From: DASSSY01 sp035708205
Lineage (GTDB): Bacteria > Bacteroidota > Bacteroidia > Chitinophagales > Chitinophagaceae
Assembly: GCA_035708205.1 (NCBI GenBank)
Contig: DASSSY010000004.1
Coordinates: 248,001-312,000 of the forward strand
Direction of reading: 5' to 3'
DNA: 64,000 nt
Position numbers and translations under genes: made by a program. This document shows positions 44,923 to 53,877 of the stretch, piece by piece (position 1 is the stretch's first letter; each line of letters begins with the position of its first letter). The notes beneath the pieces were generated by a model, which saw nothing but the letters and a program-made list of their open reading frames with translations, was not told where the DNA came from and made no database searches.

Positions 44923-45643
44923 TATGATTTAATATTAAGTTTAATCCTTTTAGCAGGATTTGCGAATCTGCAAATATCCGGCTTTTAAATTTGTTGGCAA
45001 AAAGCGGCAAATCGCCACCGGTTAAAACGGAGTTAAAGCAAGAATATTGTGTTTGATAAAAGTTTAACATCCCTTCAATTTCAGCGGCAATGCCCCAAAG
45101 CACGCCGGCCCTGATACCGGCATCCGTGTCATAGCCCAAAAGCGCGTCGTTGCCGTTTTGGTTGACCAAAGGCAGCCGGTCGGTATGTTCGTTCAGGGAA
45201 CGGAGCCTTAAAGACACGCCGGGCGTAATATTACCGCCGCGAAAAATACGGCCGCCTTGCAAAAAATTATAGGTAATGGCTGTTCCGACGCTGATGGATA
45301 AGCTCGTTTCATTAGGATAAAGCGCCTGTGCGCCGGCCACCAAAGCCAGCCGGTCGGCGCCGAGGGTTTCAGGACTTTGATAGGCGTTCATAAAAGGCAG
45401 GCTGGTACTGCTGTTCAGAACAATCAGCTGCGTATGGCCGGAAATGGCTTCCGGAAGGCCGGCCGGGTGATTAGCCACGGAGCAGAAAATAGCGGCATCC
45501 GGCTTTATGGTAGTGGTTAACGACACCAATTGCGTGACGGCTTCCTCATGTGAAAAATTATACTCTTTCTCTAATTTCTCGCCGACAAAAAAGCCGGCCT
45601 TGAGGCGTGTGTTGCCCCAGTCGATGCATAAATGTTTTTTCAT
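44912..45643 (-). CDS. coaX: Type III pantothenate kinase
   Basis: 243 residues of the ASKHA-fold CoaX. The P-loop-like N-terminus is CIDWGNTRLKAGFF, the catalytic block is ETLGADRLALVAGA (catalytic Asp), and SVGTAITYNFLQGGRIFRGG and SVLTGGDLPLFA follow. It phosphorylates pantothenate in the first step of coenzyme A synthesis. Unlike CoaA it is not expected to be feedback-inhibited by CoA (family knowledge). The downstream outer-membrane gene starts inside its last codons. Confidence 0.94.
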   Translation of the reverse strand: MKKHLCIDWGNTRLKAGFFVGEKLEKEYNFSHEEAVTQLVSLTTTIKPDAAIFCSVANHPAGLPEAISGHTQLIVLNSSTSLPFMNAYQSPETLGADRLALVAGAQALYPNETSLSISVGTAITYNFLQGGRIFRGGNITPGVSLRLRSLNEHTDRLPLVNQNGNDALLGYDTDAGIRAGVLWGIAAEIEGMLNFYQTQYSCFNSVLTGGDLPLFANKFKSRIFADSQILLKGLNLILNHNVR

Positions 45644-45693
45644 AGGATCTTTTTTTGTGGTGTTATGATTTATTGTGTCGAAATAGTTGCGGG

Positions 45694-46326
45694 TTAAGAT
45701 AAATTCCTGAAATGCCCGTTCATCCGGATGCGCTTTTTCATGGCTTCCAGCTCCAGGACCACGGGCTTCATGGCATTCAGATGCCGGCGAATATACTCCA
45801 TCCGCTGGATCTCGCTGTGAATGGTCAGTAATTCATATTCCTGTTGCAAGCTCAACCCGATCTTATGAGCAAAATCAAAGGATTGCCAGTTACCGGGTTT
45901 ATCGGGAAATTTCTTTTCCAGATGTAGCAGCTTATAAAGCCGTTTAACTTCGGAAATGATCAGCGTTTCCGTTTTGGGATGGACCTTCACTTCCTGATGA
46001 TGCGGATATTCGACGATGGCGCCCTCATATTCTTTTCCCGGGATGGCCTGTGCCGGTTCTAATATCCGGAAGACTTTCTGACCGGTGACCCGGACATAAA
46101 TGCTGCCGTTTTTAAGTGTTTTGACCAGTTCTGTTGCCGCGCAGGCCGTACCGAAGTTTACCGGGAAATCAACGTCCGTTCGCTTCAGAACTATGCCAAA
46201 CGGCTTTTGTTGCGCTATGCAATCCCTGATCAGCTGGACTGCCGCCTTGCCCGACAAGCGGAGGTTCAGGTTCTCGCCCGGGAAAATAACAGTCGTTAAC
46301 GGCAAGGTGGGCACAAAATTCATCAT
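45694..46326 (-). CDS. LON peptidase substrate-binding-domain protein
   Basis: 210 residues from the ATG at 46326 (MMNFVPTLPLTTVIFPGENL); an in-frame start at 46380 adds an unlikely leader. The Lon N-terminal (LAN, PUA-like) domain is recognisable by PLTTVIFPGENLNLRL, KPFGIVLKRTDV, and the FRILEPAQAIPGKEYEGAIV strand. There is no ATPase or protease domain, so it is the stand-alone form (YcaT/LonN type) whose function is not known. It lies 50 bases upstream of coaX and may be part of the same operon. Confidence 0.87.
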   Translation of the reverse strand: MMNFVPTLPLTTVIFPGENLNLRLSGKAAVQLIRDCIAQQKPFGIVLKRTDVDFPVNFGTACAATELVKTLKNGSIYVRVTGQKVFRILEPAQAIPGKEYEGAIVEYPHHQEVKVHPKTETLIISEVKRLYKLLHLEKKFPDKPGNWQSFDFAHKIGLSLQQEYELLTIHSEIQRMEYIRRHLNAMKPVVLELEAMKKRIRMNGHFRNLS

Positions 46327-46610
46327 CGGGTAAAAGTAATGAAAAATCAGGGTTTGGAAAATTGGGAGAAATAGTTGCAAAAAATCTTCTTTTGCTGTTT
46401 CATTACTTGTTCCCGGTAAAGAAATAAGCTCATATGATACAAAACATCATGCTCCGAATGTTATGTTGTAATCTACCAGGCATTTTCCATAAATATTGAT
46501 CTTGAAAACAGCGCTATCCGCCGCCCAGGGTAATCAGTTTCGGACAAGTGAACGATACGAATATTTTTCATTGAGCGGATATTGTTGGGGACCGGGCCTT
46601 AATGATAATA

Positions 46611-47762
46611 TCATAGCCGCTGTCCGATAGCTTTTAATCGCTTGAACGCCCGGAAAGCAAGGCTATACCGCGAGAAGATTCGTGTAAAACATTGTCTCAA
46701 TAGGCTTATCATAGTTGAACAAGACACCTTTGCCCGCTCCTTTTGCGTTGAAGTTTTTAACGCTGACGCCCATTGGAAGTTGCGGTTGATTTTTTGGAAC
46801 GGCTTGACCTTTTCAATGGAATAGCGGACCGGTATGGCGATAAGGAGCAGTAATATCAAATTATAAGGCCACTTATCTTTTTGACTTTTTAAATCCGGAT
46901 AATCTATAAAAAAATAAAGCGGTAATCATAAATATTGCAGGGACCACAAGAAGTAAATCCGGATATCGCTTTGTTGCTGAAAAAGAAAAATGCATAAAGG
47001 AATGAATATCCAAAACCGGGGCTACCAGCAAGTTATTTGGCTTTCTTTTTTTAACATCGAATATCCCATCCATAATAAAGGAATATAAATTATTTCGCCG
47101 AAAACCATCCTGATCTTGTCAAGGTAATACCACGGCGGTCCCTGATGACCTTGAGTTACCGTATTTAAAGGTGCAAAAAGCATGTAACATTTCCGGAGCT
47201 TCTAAAGGAAATTCATAACGGATATAAATAAACCAGGGCAGTGCAATAATTGTTGTAAAGGATAGCAGCAGTAAGAAGCCAGGAATAATATTTTATTCGG
47301 GAATTCCTGCTCAATAGACTCAGACACAAGCCATACCGGGAAAACAATTAGCGCCGGAAACCATTTACCTAAAACAGATAAGCCGATACATCTGCCACAA
47401 AGTGATGGCCAAAGATAATGCCGCCGTCCCTTGGCGATTGACAAAAGCGCCAAAAAAATAGATAATTCTACAAAAAAATGAAGGCGGTTTCTACCTGATC
47501 TGAAGAAATTCTTCCTACGGCTGTTTCAATCGAAAGGCCACGGATTGAAGGCCAACCACGCTATTTTTCCATTAAACAACGGTTTCGTAATCTTAAAGGT
47601 AAGAACGATGGCTAAAGAGGAAAGGATAATGGATGCGATCCTTACGGCCATTTCATTGTTGCCGAATAAATAAATGCTGGCGGACATAAGCCATAAGGCA
47701 ACGGGCGACTTGGAAAGCCAGATATGGCCAAGGCTGCAAATAAGATGATGATACCCCCCCAA
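46611..47762 (-). pseudogene. Decayed GT39-type (ArnT/PMT-like) membrane glycosyltransferase
   Basis: Minus-strand reading shows consecutive pieces of one glycosyltransferase split over different frames. SKSPVALWLMSASIYLFGNN and the following helix lie at 47762-47526. ETAVGRISSDQVETAF lies just below and runs into a stop in a T run. LALLSIAKG and VLGKWFPALIVFPVW come from 47453-47202, then WFIYIRYEFPLEAPE. HQGPPWYYLDKIRMVFGEII lies in yet another frame (about 47155-47090). C-terminal helices follow at 47073-46611. SKSP, RISSDQVE and the GPPWYYLDK block are typical of this family of dolichyl- or undecaprenyl-phosphate-sugar transferases. At least four frame breaks and a missing N-terminus (the acidic catalytic loop) mean it is not functional. 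Confidence 0.85.
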
Positions 47763-47791
47763 ACCTGATTGTTCATTTAGCCAAACAGGAT

Positions 47792-47825
47792 ATTAATGAT
47801 AGAAACTTTCATTTCTATCATTAAT
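47792..47825 (-). terminator. Stem-loop after the S9 peptidase gene
   Basis: A perfect 14-bp AT-rich stem ATTAATGATAGAAA / TTTCTATCATTAAT with a 6-base loop begins 78 bases after the peptidase stop. It has no long T run, so it may be a weak terminator or a 3' mRNA stabiliser. Confidence 0.5.
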
Positions 47826-47902
47826 GGATATTCAATAAATGCAAAAAAGCCGGTCAAATCCATCTTCTGAATCGGACCTGCCACAAGTTAATAAAAATAA
47901 AT

Positions 47903-49924
47903 TTATATCGTTTCTTTCAGCCAGGCAAAGAATTCCCTTTGCCAGAGGATGCCGTTCTGCGGGTGCAGCACCCAGTGGTTTTCATTAGGGAAGTACAGCA
48001 ATTTGCTTTTGATGCCTTTTAGTTGTGCGGCCTGAAAAGCTTCCAGTCCCTGTTCGATAGGTACGCGGAAATCAATTCCGCCCTGTACGATCATGATCGG
48101 CGTGTTCCATTCGGCGACATAATCGGAAGGATTGAACTTAGAGTAGCTTGCCGGCTGCGGCTTTTGCCAGTAATTGCCGTCCAACTCCCAGTTGGCGAAC
48201 CATAATTCTTCGGTAGTGCCGTACCAGCTTTTCATGTCAAACAAACCATCGTGAGCAATAAAGGTTTTGAAACGGTTCTGGTGAATACCGGCCAGCATAT
48301 AAACGCTGTAGCCGCCATAGCTGGCGCCCACGCAGCCTAAATTATTTTTATCTACGTAAGGTTCTTTGGCCACTGCATCTATGGCGTCCAGATAATCCTG
48401 CATAGGCTTGCCGCCCCAGTCCTTGCTGATGCAGGCATTCCATTCCACGCCCCAGCCCGGCATACCGCGGCGGTTAGGCGCGACGATAATATAGTCATTG
48501 GCCGCCATCAGCTGAAAGTTCCATCGGAAGCTGTAAAATTGCGATAAGGCGCCTTGCGGTCCGCCCTGGCAATACAATAATGCCGGGTATTTTCTTGCCG
48601 GGTCGAAATGCGGAGGATATATTACCCAAACACCCATTTGGTGGCCATCTTTGGTAGTAACCATGCGTAATTCCGATTTGCCCATGTCGATGCTGTTGTA
48701 AACGGCGTCGTTGACATGGGTGACGGCTTTCATATCACCGCCTTTTAGCTGAATGCGGTAAATTTCGTTGGCATGATTAAAATCGGTCCTGCCGGAAAGA
48801 ATGGTGTTCCCGGTCTGGGCGATCAGTTCGGTAACGTCAAATTCGCCCCGGGTCAGTTGCAGAACGGTATTATCACCGGTTTTAGCGGTGCCGTTTACCG
48901 AAAATAGTTGCTGTGTGCCCTTTATGGAAGCGGAGAAATAAACCGTTCTGTTATCCGTGCTCCAAAGATAGCTTCCGTCAATGGTTTCATCCCAGGCCGA
49001 GGTCACATTTTCTTTTTGCCGGCTGCTCCAGTTCATTATGACCAAATCATTCTTGTCCGATTCATAGCCATCAGTTTTCATGCTCAGCCAGGAAAGCTTT
49101 TTTCCGTCCGGACTGAATTTGGGCTGTATGTCATAGCCCGTCATGCCTTCGGTTAAATTGCTGGTTTTCGCATCGCCGATATTATAAAGATATAAGTCTG
49201 TATTGGTGCTTTGCGCATATGCCTTACCTGTTTTTTTCTTGCAGACATAGATAACGCCTCTGCTGTCGGGAGTGAAAATAAAATCTTCGCTGCCGCCGAA
49301 GGGTTGTTGCGGGCAATCGTAAGGCTGATCTTCCAAGATGTCTTTTACAGGTGTGCGCGGGTTGTTGACGGAAGCGACAAACACATGGGAAATATCTCCG
49401 AAATTCCAGTGATCCCAGTGGCGGTAATTCAGATCCGTATAAACCTGGGCGGTTGTTTTAGGGAGATCTTTATAAATGTCGCTGCCCTTAAGGTCCTGCA
49501 TGTGTACCGGCTTGGAAAAGGCTATCCATTGCCCGTCCGGTGATACCCGGACATTTGTGGCATCTTTCAGGCTTCCGGAAATGATGCTCCAGGTCTGGCC
49601 CCGGTCTTTACTTAAAAACAGTTTTTCGTCTTTTTGCGCATACAAGCCGTTTTTATCCCATTGGACAAAACTTTTGTTGTCGAAAACATGGGTTTCGATG
49701 GCTCTATCGTCCTTTAAACTAACAAAATAAAATTTCCGGCTGCTATTGTTTTCATCAACATTTGCCGTGGTTACTTGATAAAGCAAGGTCTGGTTATCAG
49801 GGCTGACGCCTAGAGCGGAAACCCGGCCAAGCGACCATAAAAGTTCAGGGGTCATAACCTTTTTGTTTTGTGCGAAAGCCATCACGGGCAAAAAGAGTAA
49901 AAGTAGCGCAAAATGCTTTTTCAT
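47903..49924 (-). CDS. S9-family prolyl-oligopeptidase-type peptidase (exported)
   Basis: 673 residues with a signal peptide (MKKHFALLLLFLPVMAFAQ). An N-terminal beta-propeller with TolB-like repeats (VSPDGQWIAFS, FTPDSRGVIYV, FSPDGKKLSWL) covers about 25-390. A C-terminal alpha/beta-hydrolase domain follows. The catalytic triad is Ser535 in GASYGGYS, Asp618 in GGIDFRVP and His650 in NENHWVLHP. It belongs to the DPP-IV / acylaminoacyl-peptidase group and probably trims short peptides in the periplasm. The upstream TACATTTG box (minus strand, plus 49967-49974) is the likely promoter. Confidence 0.93.
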   Translation of the reverse strand: MKKHFALLLLFLPVMAFAQNKKVMTPELLWSLGRVSALGVSPDNQTLLYQVTTANVDENNSSRKFYFVSLKDDRAIETHVFDNKSFVQWDKNGLYAQKDEKLFLSKDRGQTWSIISGSLKDATNVRVSPDGQWIAFSKPVHMQDLKGSDIYKDLPKTTAQVYTDLNYRHWDHWNFGDISHVFVASVNNPRTPVKDILEDQPYDCPQQPFGGSEDFIFTPDSRGVIYVCKKKTGKAYAQSTNTDLYLYNIGDAKTSNLTEGMTGYDIQPKFSPDGKKLSWLSMKTDGYESDKNDLVIMNWSSRQKENVTSAWDETIDGSYLWSTDNRTVYFSASIKGTQQLFSVNGTAKTGDNTVLQLTRGEFDVTELIAQTGNTILSGRTDFNHANEIYRIQLKGGDMKAVTHVNDAVYNSIDMGKSELRMVTTKDGHQMGVWVIYPPHFDPARKYPALLYCQGGPQGALSQFYSFRWNFQLMAANDYIIVAPNRRGMPGWGVEWNACISKDWGGKPMQDYLDAIDAVAKEPYVDKNNLGCVGASYGGYSVYMLAGIHQNRFKTFIAHDGLFDMKSWYGTTEELWFANWELDGNYWQKPQPASYSKFNPSDYVAEWNTPIMIVQGGIDFRVPIEQGLEAFQAAQLKGIKSKLLYFPNENHWVLHPQNGILWQREFFAWLKETI

Positions 49925-50060
49925 AAATTTAGAAAGTTATCTCGTCATAAAAATTAGATGAAAAGGCAAATGTATTAGTTTTTTGGGGAAATGATGACCC
50001 TGCCGGGACCGTCATTAGCGACGGCACAAATAACTACAGGGAGCGTGAACACAGGAATGG

Positions 50061-50090
50061 TTCGGCATTTCTCAGGAAAAGCTATATTTG
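50061..50090 (+). promoter_or_regulatory. Promoter of the SDR gene, nearly leaderless
   Basis: TTCG at 50061-50064, an 18-base spacer and TATATTTG at 50083-50090 approximate the Bacteroidetes promoter. Only 5 bases separate the box from the ATG at 50096, so transcription would begin at or beside the start codon. Confidence 0.45.
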
Positions 50091-50095
50091 CCCGT

Positions 50096-50803
50096 ATGAA
50101 AACCGCAGTAATTACCGGTGCCACCAAAGGTTTGGGCAAAGCCATCGCCCTGAAATTTCTGGAAAACGGCTTTAATATCGCCGTTTGTGCCCGCTCAGAA
50201 ATGGATTTATATCGGCTGAAAAAGGAAGGGCAGGAGCAATATCCTGATAGGGATATTCTGGCGCTGCCCGTAGATATGCGCGACACTGCCGCAACAAAGG
50301 AATTTGCCGAAAAAATAAACCAGCGCTTTCCACAAGGTGTTGACGTATTAGTGAATAACGCGGGCATCTTCCAATCCGGTAACATTGCCGATGAACCGGA
50401 AGGCCGCTTAGAGGAAATGATGAATCTTAATGTCCTGAGCGCTTATCACCTGACCCGTAGCTTGCTGCCTGCCATGATGCGGAAGAATGCCGGACATATT
50501 TTTAATATGTGTTCCGTGGCTTCGCTGCAAGCCTATCCAAACGGTGGTTCCTACAGCATCAGCAAATATGCTTTACTGGGCTTTTCGGAGAACCTGCGGT
50601 ATGAGCTGCGCGAAAAGAACATAAAAGTAACCGCCGTCATGCCCGGCGCCGTATGGACGGACAGCTGGAAAGACAGCGGCGTGGCTCCCGAACGGCTGAT
50701 GAGCGCTTCGGATATTGCCGAAATGGTATGGGCGGCCTACTCCTTATCACCCCGTGCTGCTGTCGAAAATATTATTATCCGACCGCAGCTGGGTGATTTG
50801 TAA
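50096..50803 (+). CDS. Short-chain dehydrogenase/reductase
   Basis: 235 residues from the ATG at 50096 (MKTAVITGATKGLGKAIA); a longer frame from 49991 has no supporting features. It is a classical SDR: cofactor loop TGATKGLG at 7-14, NNAGIF, catalytic Ser before SYSISKYAL with the Tyr-x3-Lys pair, and PGAVWTDSW after it. It resembles 3-oxoacyl-ACP-reductase-like SDRs of unknown substrate (YdfG/DltE style). ARSEMDLYRLK, just after the second strand, points to NADP(H). It diverges from the S9 peptidase gene. Confidence 0.9.
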   Translation: MKTAVITGATKGLGKAIALKFLENGFNIAVCARSEMDLYRLKKEGQEQYPDRDILALPVDMRDTAATKEFAEKINQRFPQGVDVLVNNAGIFQSGNIADEPEGRLEEMMNLNVLSAYHLTRSLLPAMMRKNAGHIFNMCSVASLQAYPNGGSYSISKYALLGFSENLRYELREKNIKVTAVMPGAVWTDSWKDSGVAPERLMSASDIAEMVWAAYSLSPRAAVENIIIRPQLGDL

Positions 50804-50829
50804 AGGAGGCAAGGGCAACTTAATTATTT

Positions 50830-50860
50830 TTTGGTATTTTAAAAAAAGGATTTACCTTTG
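50830..50860 (+). promoter_or_regulatory. Promoter of rpmH-rnpA-yidD
   Basis: TTTG at 50830-50833, exactly 19 bases, then TACCTTTG at 50853-50860. This is the best match to the Bacteroidetes sigma-A consensus in the window. The leader to rpmH would be about 65 bases. Confidence 0.7.
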
Positions 50861-50930
50861 CCCTCCTTTTAAAGAAACACAATAACCATTTTGTCTCATT
50901 TTATTTGAAGATATTTAAGTAGATTTTATT

Positions 50931-51086
50931 ATGAAACGTACTTTCCAACCATCACGTACCAGCCGTAAAAGAACTCATGGTTTCCGTAAACGCATGCAAA
51001 CGGCAAACGGCCGCAAGGTATTGGCAGCACGCCGGAAGAAAGGACGCGCTAAACTGAGCGTTTCCGACGAGCGTCGTTTGAAATAA
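50931..51086 (+). CDS. rpmH: 50S ribosomal protein L34
   Basis: A 51-residue Arg/Lys-rich protein beginning MKRTFQPSRTSRKRTHGFRK and containing NGRKVLAARRKKGRAKL, the nearly invariant L34 sequence. It is a structural protein of the large ribosomal subunit. It is followed directly by rnpA, the usual bacterial order, although dnaA and an origin are not adjacent here. Confidence 0.98.
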   Translation: MKRTFQPSRTSRKRTHGFRKRMQTANGRKVLAARRKKGRAKLSVSDERRLK

Positions 51087-51102
51087 TTTGGCGTCACAAG
51101 GT

Positions 51103-51543
51103 ATGAATAATCGTCCTGTTCACCGGCGCAATACGCTTCAGGCCTCTGAACGGCTGAAATTACGCAAACAGATTGAAATGCTTTTCCAGAACGGAGAAGC
51201 ATTTTCGGTTTATCCGCTATTGGTTAAGTTCCACTTGGTGTCCAGGTCTGCCATGCCGGATGGGCAGGGAGCCTGTCCCGTACGCGTGGGCTTTTCCATT
51301 CCTAAGAAGAAAATCCGCCACGCTCATAACCGTAATCGCAACCGGCGGTTGCTCAAAGAAGCCTGGCGATGCCAAAAACATGAACTGTATGCCGTCATTC
51401 CGGGGAAATGGCAATTGCATTGTTTCCTGGTCTTCAAAGGCTCGGAAATGCTTACCTTTGAGCAGGCAACAACGACCATTAGGGCCATTCATCAAAAGTT
51501 AGTCCAAAAGGTTGTCTCGCTTCAGGAACAGGAAAGGTCATGA
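51103..51543 (+). CDS. rnpA: Ribonuclease P protein component
   Basis: 146 residues from the ATG at 51103; a TTG at 51088 is an alternative. The RNR signature HNRNRNRRLLKEAWR and the VGFSIPKKKIRHA strand identify RnpA, the protein that helps the RNase P RNA bind and cleave tRNA 5' leaders. Its last four bases overlap the yidD start (ATGA), so the two are translationally coupled. Confidence 0.95.
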   Translation: MNNRPVHRRNTLQASERLKLRKQIEMLFQNGEAFSVYPLLVKFHLVSRSAMPDGQGACPVRVGFSIPKKKIRHAHNRNRNRRLLKEAWRCQKHELYAVIPGKWQLHCFLVFKGSEMLTFEQATTTIRAIHQKLVQKVVSLQEQERS

Positions 51544-51749
51544 AACAAGCGCTCATTTTTTTTATTCGTTTTTATCAGAAGGCTATTTCGCCGATGCTTG
51601 GCGCAAACTGCCGCTATGCACCCACTTGTTCGCAATATGCCATAGAGGCGCTGAAAAAATATGGCGCGCTGAAAGGCGGCCGTCTGGCCATCAAAAGAAT
51701 TCTGTCCTGCCACCCCTGGGGCGGACATGGCTATGATCCCGTTCCTTAA
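51540..51749 (+). CDS. yidD: Membrane insertion efficiency factor YidD
   Basis: 69 residues with the YidD signature: IRFYQKAISPMLGANCRYAP, then TCSQYAIEALKKYGALKG and CHPWGGHGYDPVP. The three conserved cysteines are present. YidD is a small membrane-associated protein that aids YidC-dependent insertion of inner-membrane proteins. The rnpA-yidD order is conserved in bacteria. The start ATG overlaps the rnpA stop. Confidence 0.96.
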   Translation: MKQALIFFIRFYQKAISPMLGANCRYAPTCSQYAIEALKKYGALKGGRLAIKRILSCHPWGGHGYDPVP

Positions 51750-51771
51750 TTTATCTGCTCAAAATATACAC

Positions 51772-52227
51772 ATGAACAAAAGGCTGCTGTTTTCCATTCA
51801 ATATACCGCATTATGTATTTTTCTAACCTTTTTGCTCATCACTGTTTTTGGCAAGCATTACCAACTGGATGCGCGCTTCTTAGTGCCTTGCCTGGCGGCG
51901 TTGCCCGGTGCCTTCCTTGCGGGATGGCTGCTCTTTGCCCGTAAAAAAAGATTTTGGCATCTCCGCATTGGCCTTTTTGCCCTGCTGTTTACCTTTGTTT
52001 TCTGTTGGGCGGGCTTTCTCTTCGTTCGCCTGTCCGCGCCGGGTTCTGTTTTTCAGGTGTCCCTGCTTAAAGCCTTACTGGACGCCTGGTTAAGTCTTTT
52101 GGATGGTATGCTGATCATGATCCCGGCATTTGTGCTGCTGGTATATGTGGCCAGGCCCAAAAAGCCCCACCATGAATTTCACAGGGAAGAGCAACAGGAC
52201 ACGCAGGCTCCGGAAACAAAGAATTAA
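51772..52227 (+). CDS. Small integral membrane protein of unknown function
   Basis: 151 residues from the ATG at 51772; a frame from 51727 would overlap yidD. It has four hydrophobic helices (about 8-27, 36-53, 64-86 and 104-126), then a charged His/Glu-rich cytoplasmic tail (PHHEFHREEQQD). No family is recognised. It lies 22 bases after yidD and is probably the last gene of that operon. Confidence 0.7.
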   Translation: MNKRLLFSIQYTALCIFLTFLLITVFGKHYQLDARFLVPCLAALPGAFLAGWLLFARKKRFWHLRIGLFALLFTFVFCWAGFLFVRLSAPGSVFQVSLLKALLDAWLSLLDGMLIMIPAFVLLVYVARPKKPHHEFHREEQQDTQAPETKN

Positions 52228-52235
52228 TATGGTTA

Positions 52236-52268
52236 TTCGCCGGAAGCTCATGGCATTCTGTACATTTG
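52236..52268 (+). promoter_or_regulatory. Promoter of the ammonia-lyase gene
   Basis: TTCG at 52236-52239, a 21-base spacer and TACATTTG at 52261-52268. The leader to the ATG at 52296 would be about 20 bases. This argues against translation starting at the TTG at 52266, which lies inside the box. Confidence 0.5.
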
Positions 52269-52295
52269 TCTGAGTTTTATTGCAATCATTCTATT

Positions 52296-53864
52296 ATGAA
52301 AGAAATTGCCGGTCAGCCGCTGAGCCTGGAGTCTTTGGAGCAAATCGTTTTTCAAAAAGAAAATATCTCCTTATCCGGAAAGTCCTTGGAAAAGGTGCGT
52401 CAATGTTTTGATTTTTTAGCTGATTTTTCCAGGGACAAGTTGATTTACGGTATCAATACCGGGTTCGGCCCGATGGCGCAATATCGGATTAAGGATCCCG
52501 ACAGGGTGACGTTACAGCTCAACCTGATTAGGAGCCACTGCAGTGGTATGGGCAGGTTGTTGTCGCCGCAGCAGCTAAGGGCCACGCTTTTGGCCAGGCT
52601 GAACACCATGATGCTGGCACGTTCCGGCATTCATCCCGATTTGGTTTTATTGCTTAAAGAGCTCATCAACCAGGAAGCTTATCCCTGCATTTACGAGCAT
52701 GGCGGTGTAGGGGCCAGCGGCGACCTGGTGCAACTGGCACACCTGGCGCTGGGGCTCATCGGTGAAGGCCAGTTTTGGTATAAAGATCAGGTTGTTCCGG
52801 CCGGGAAAGCTTATAAAAGTTGTGGCTTAAATCCTTTAAAAATACATATCCGTGAAGGCCTGGCTATATTAAACGGCACATCCTCGATGACCGGCATTAG
52901 CGCCATTAATGTGATTCATGCCCGGAAACTTCTCACAGGACAGGTTTTATTTTCATTGATGGTGAATGAGATCATGGAAGCTTATGACGACCATTTTTCC
53001 GAAGAGCTTAATCATGCGAAAGCGCATCCGGGACAAAGAAGAGTGGCCGAAGCCATGCGGGCGATATCCCATAAAAGCGGATTGCTGAGGAAACGGAGAG
53101 AACATTTATACGACCGTAAAGTAACGGAAACCATTATCGAGGACAAAGTGCAGGAGTATTATTCCTTACGCTGCGTGCCACAGATCTTAGGCCCCGTTTA
53201 TGACACCATTGAAAATGCAGGAACGGTAATCTTTAATGAACTGAATTCCGTTAACGACAATCCCGTTATTGATTTTGAGCATAAGAATATTTTTCATGGC
53301 GGCAATTTTCACGGCGATTATGTGTCCCTGGAAATGGATAAATTAAAGATTGCCATTACTAAGCTAGGTATGCTGGCGGAACGCCAGCTTAATTTTTTAT
53401 TGAATCCGGCGTTGAACAAAAAAATACCAGCTTTTATCAATCCGGGTATTTTAGGCTTAAACTTTGGCATGCAGGGACTTCAGTATCCTGCCGTTTCCAA
53501 TTGCGCGGAAAATCAGGCCCTGAGCAATCCGGTGTATATTCACAGCATTCCCAACAATAATGACAACCAGGATATTGTCAGCATGGGGACGAACTCGGCG
53601 TTGATCTGCGCACGGGTTATTGAAAATACTTTTGAAATCCTGTCGGTGCATGCTTTAGCCTTAATTCAGGCCATTCATCATCGCGGCATTGCCGAACGCT
53701 TATCGCCGGCCACGCAATGGATGTACTCGGAGCTCTCTCAACTGTCGCCGGCCATCAGTGAGGATGTACCGGCCTCCGGCCGGTTAATTAAAGTGAAAGC
53801 CTGGCTGATGCAACAGGAGGTCGGCGAAAAAATGAAACATCTATTAGGCTTTACAATGCCATAA
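52296..53864 (+). CDS. Histidine/aromatic amino acid ammonia-lyase (HAL/PAL/TAL family)
   Basis: 522 residues from the ATG at 52296. The MIO cofactor forms from Ala-Ser-Gly at 140-142 in GGVGASGDLVQLAHLALG. The catalytic Tyr51 lies in YGINTGFGPM, and NDNPVID and YPAVSNCAENQALSNPVY follow. The selectivity pair in LNLIRSHCSG is Ser-His, the histidine-type pair in characterised family members, rather than the Phe- or His-Leu pairs of PAL/TAL. It would release ammonia from histidine (or another amino acid) to give urocanate (or an aryl acrylate). No hutU, hutI or hutG follows, so a catabolic role is doubtful. A pigment or aryl-polyene role is another possibility. Confidence 0.88.
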   Translation: MKEIAGQPLSLESLEQIVFQKENISLSGKSLEKVRQCFDFLADFSRDKLIYGINTGFGPMAQYRIKDPDRVTLQLNLIRSHCSGMGRLLSPQQLRATLLARLNTMMLARSGIHPDLVLLLKELINQEAYPCIYEHGGVGASGDLVQLAHLALGLIGEGQFWYKDQVVPAGKAYKSCGLNPLKIHIREGLAILNGTSSMTGISAINVIHARKLLTGQVLFSLMVNEIMEAYDDHFSEELNHAKAHPGQRRVAEAMRAISHKSGLLRKRREHLYDRKVTETIIEDKVQEYYSLRCVPQILGPVYDTIENAGTVIFNELNSVNDNPVIDFEHKNIFHGGNFHGDYVSLEMDKLKIAITKLGMLAERQLNFLLNPALNKKIPAFINPGILGLNFGMQGLQYPAVSNCAENQALSNPVYIHSIPNNNDNQDIVSMGTNSALICARVIENTFEILSVHALALIQAIHHRGIAERLSPATQWMYSELSQLSPAISEDVPASGRLIKVKAWLMQQEVGEKMKHLLGFTMP

Positions 53865-53877
53865 AAATCATCTAGCT

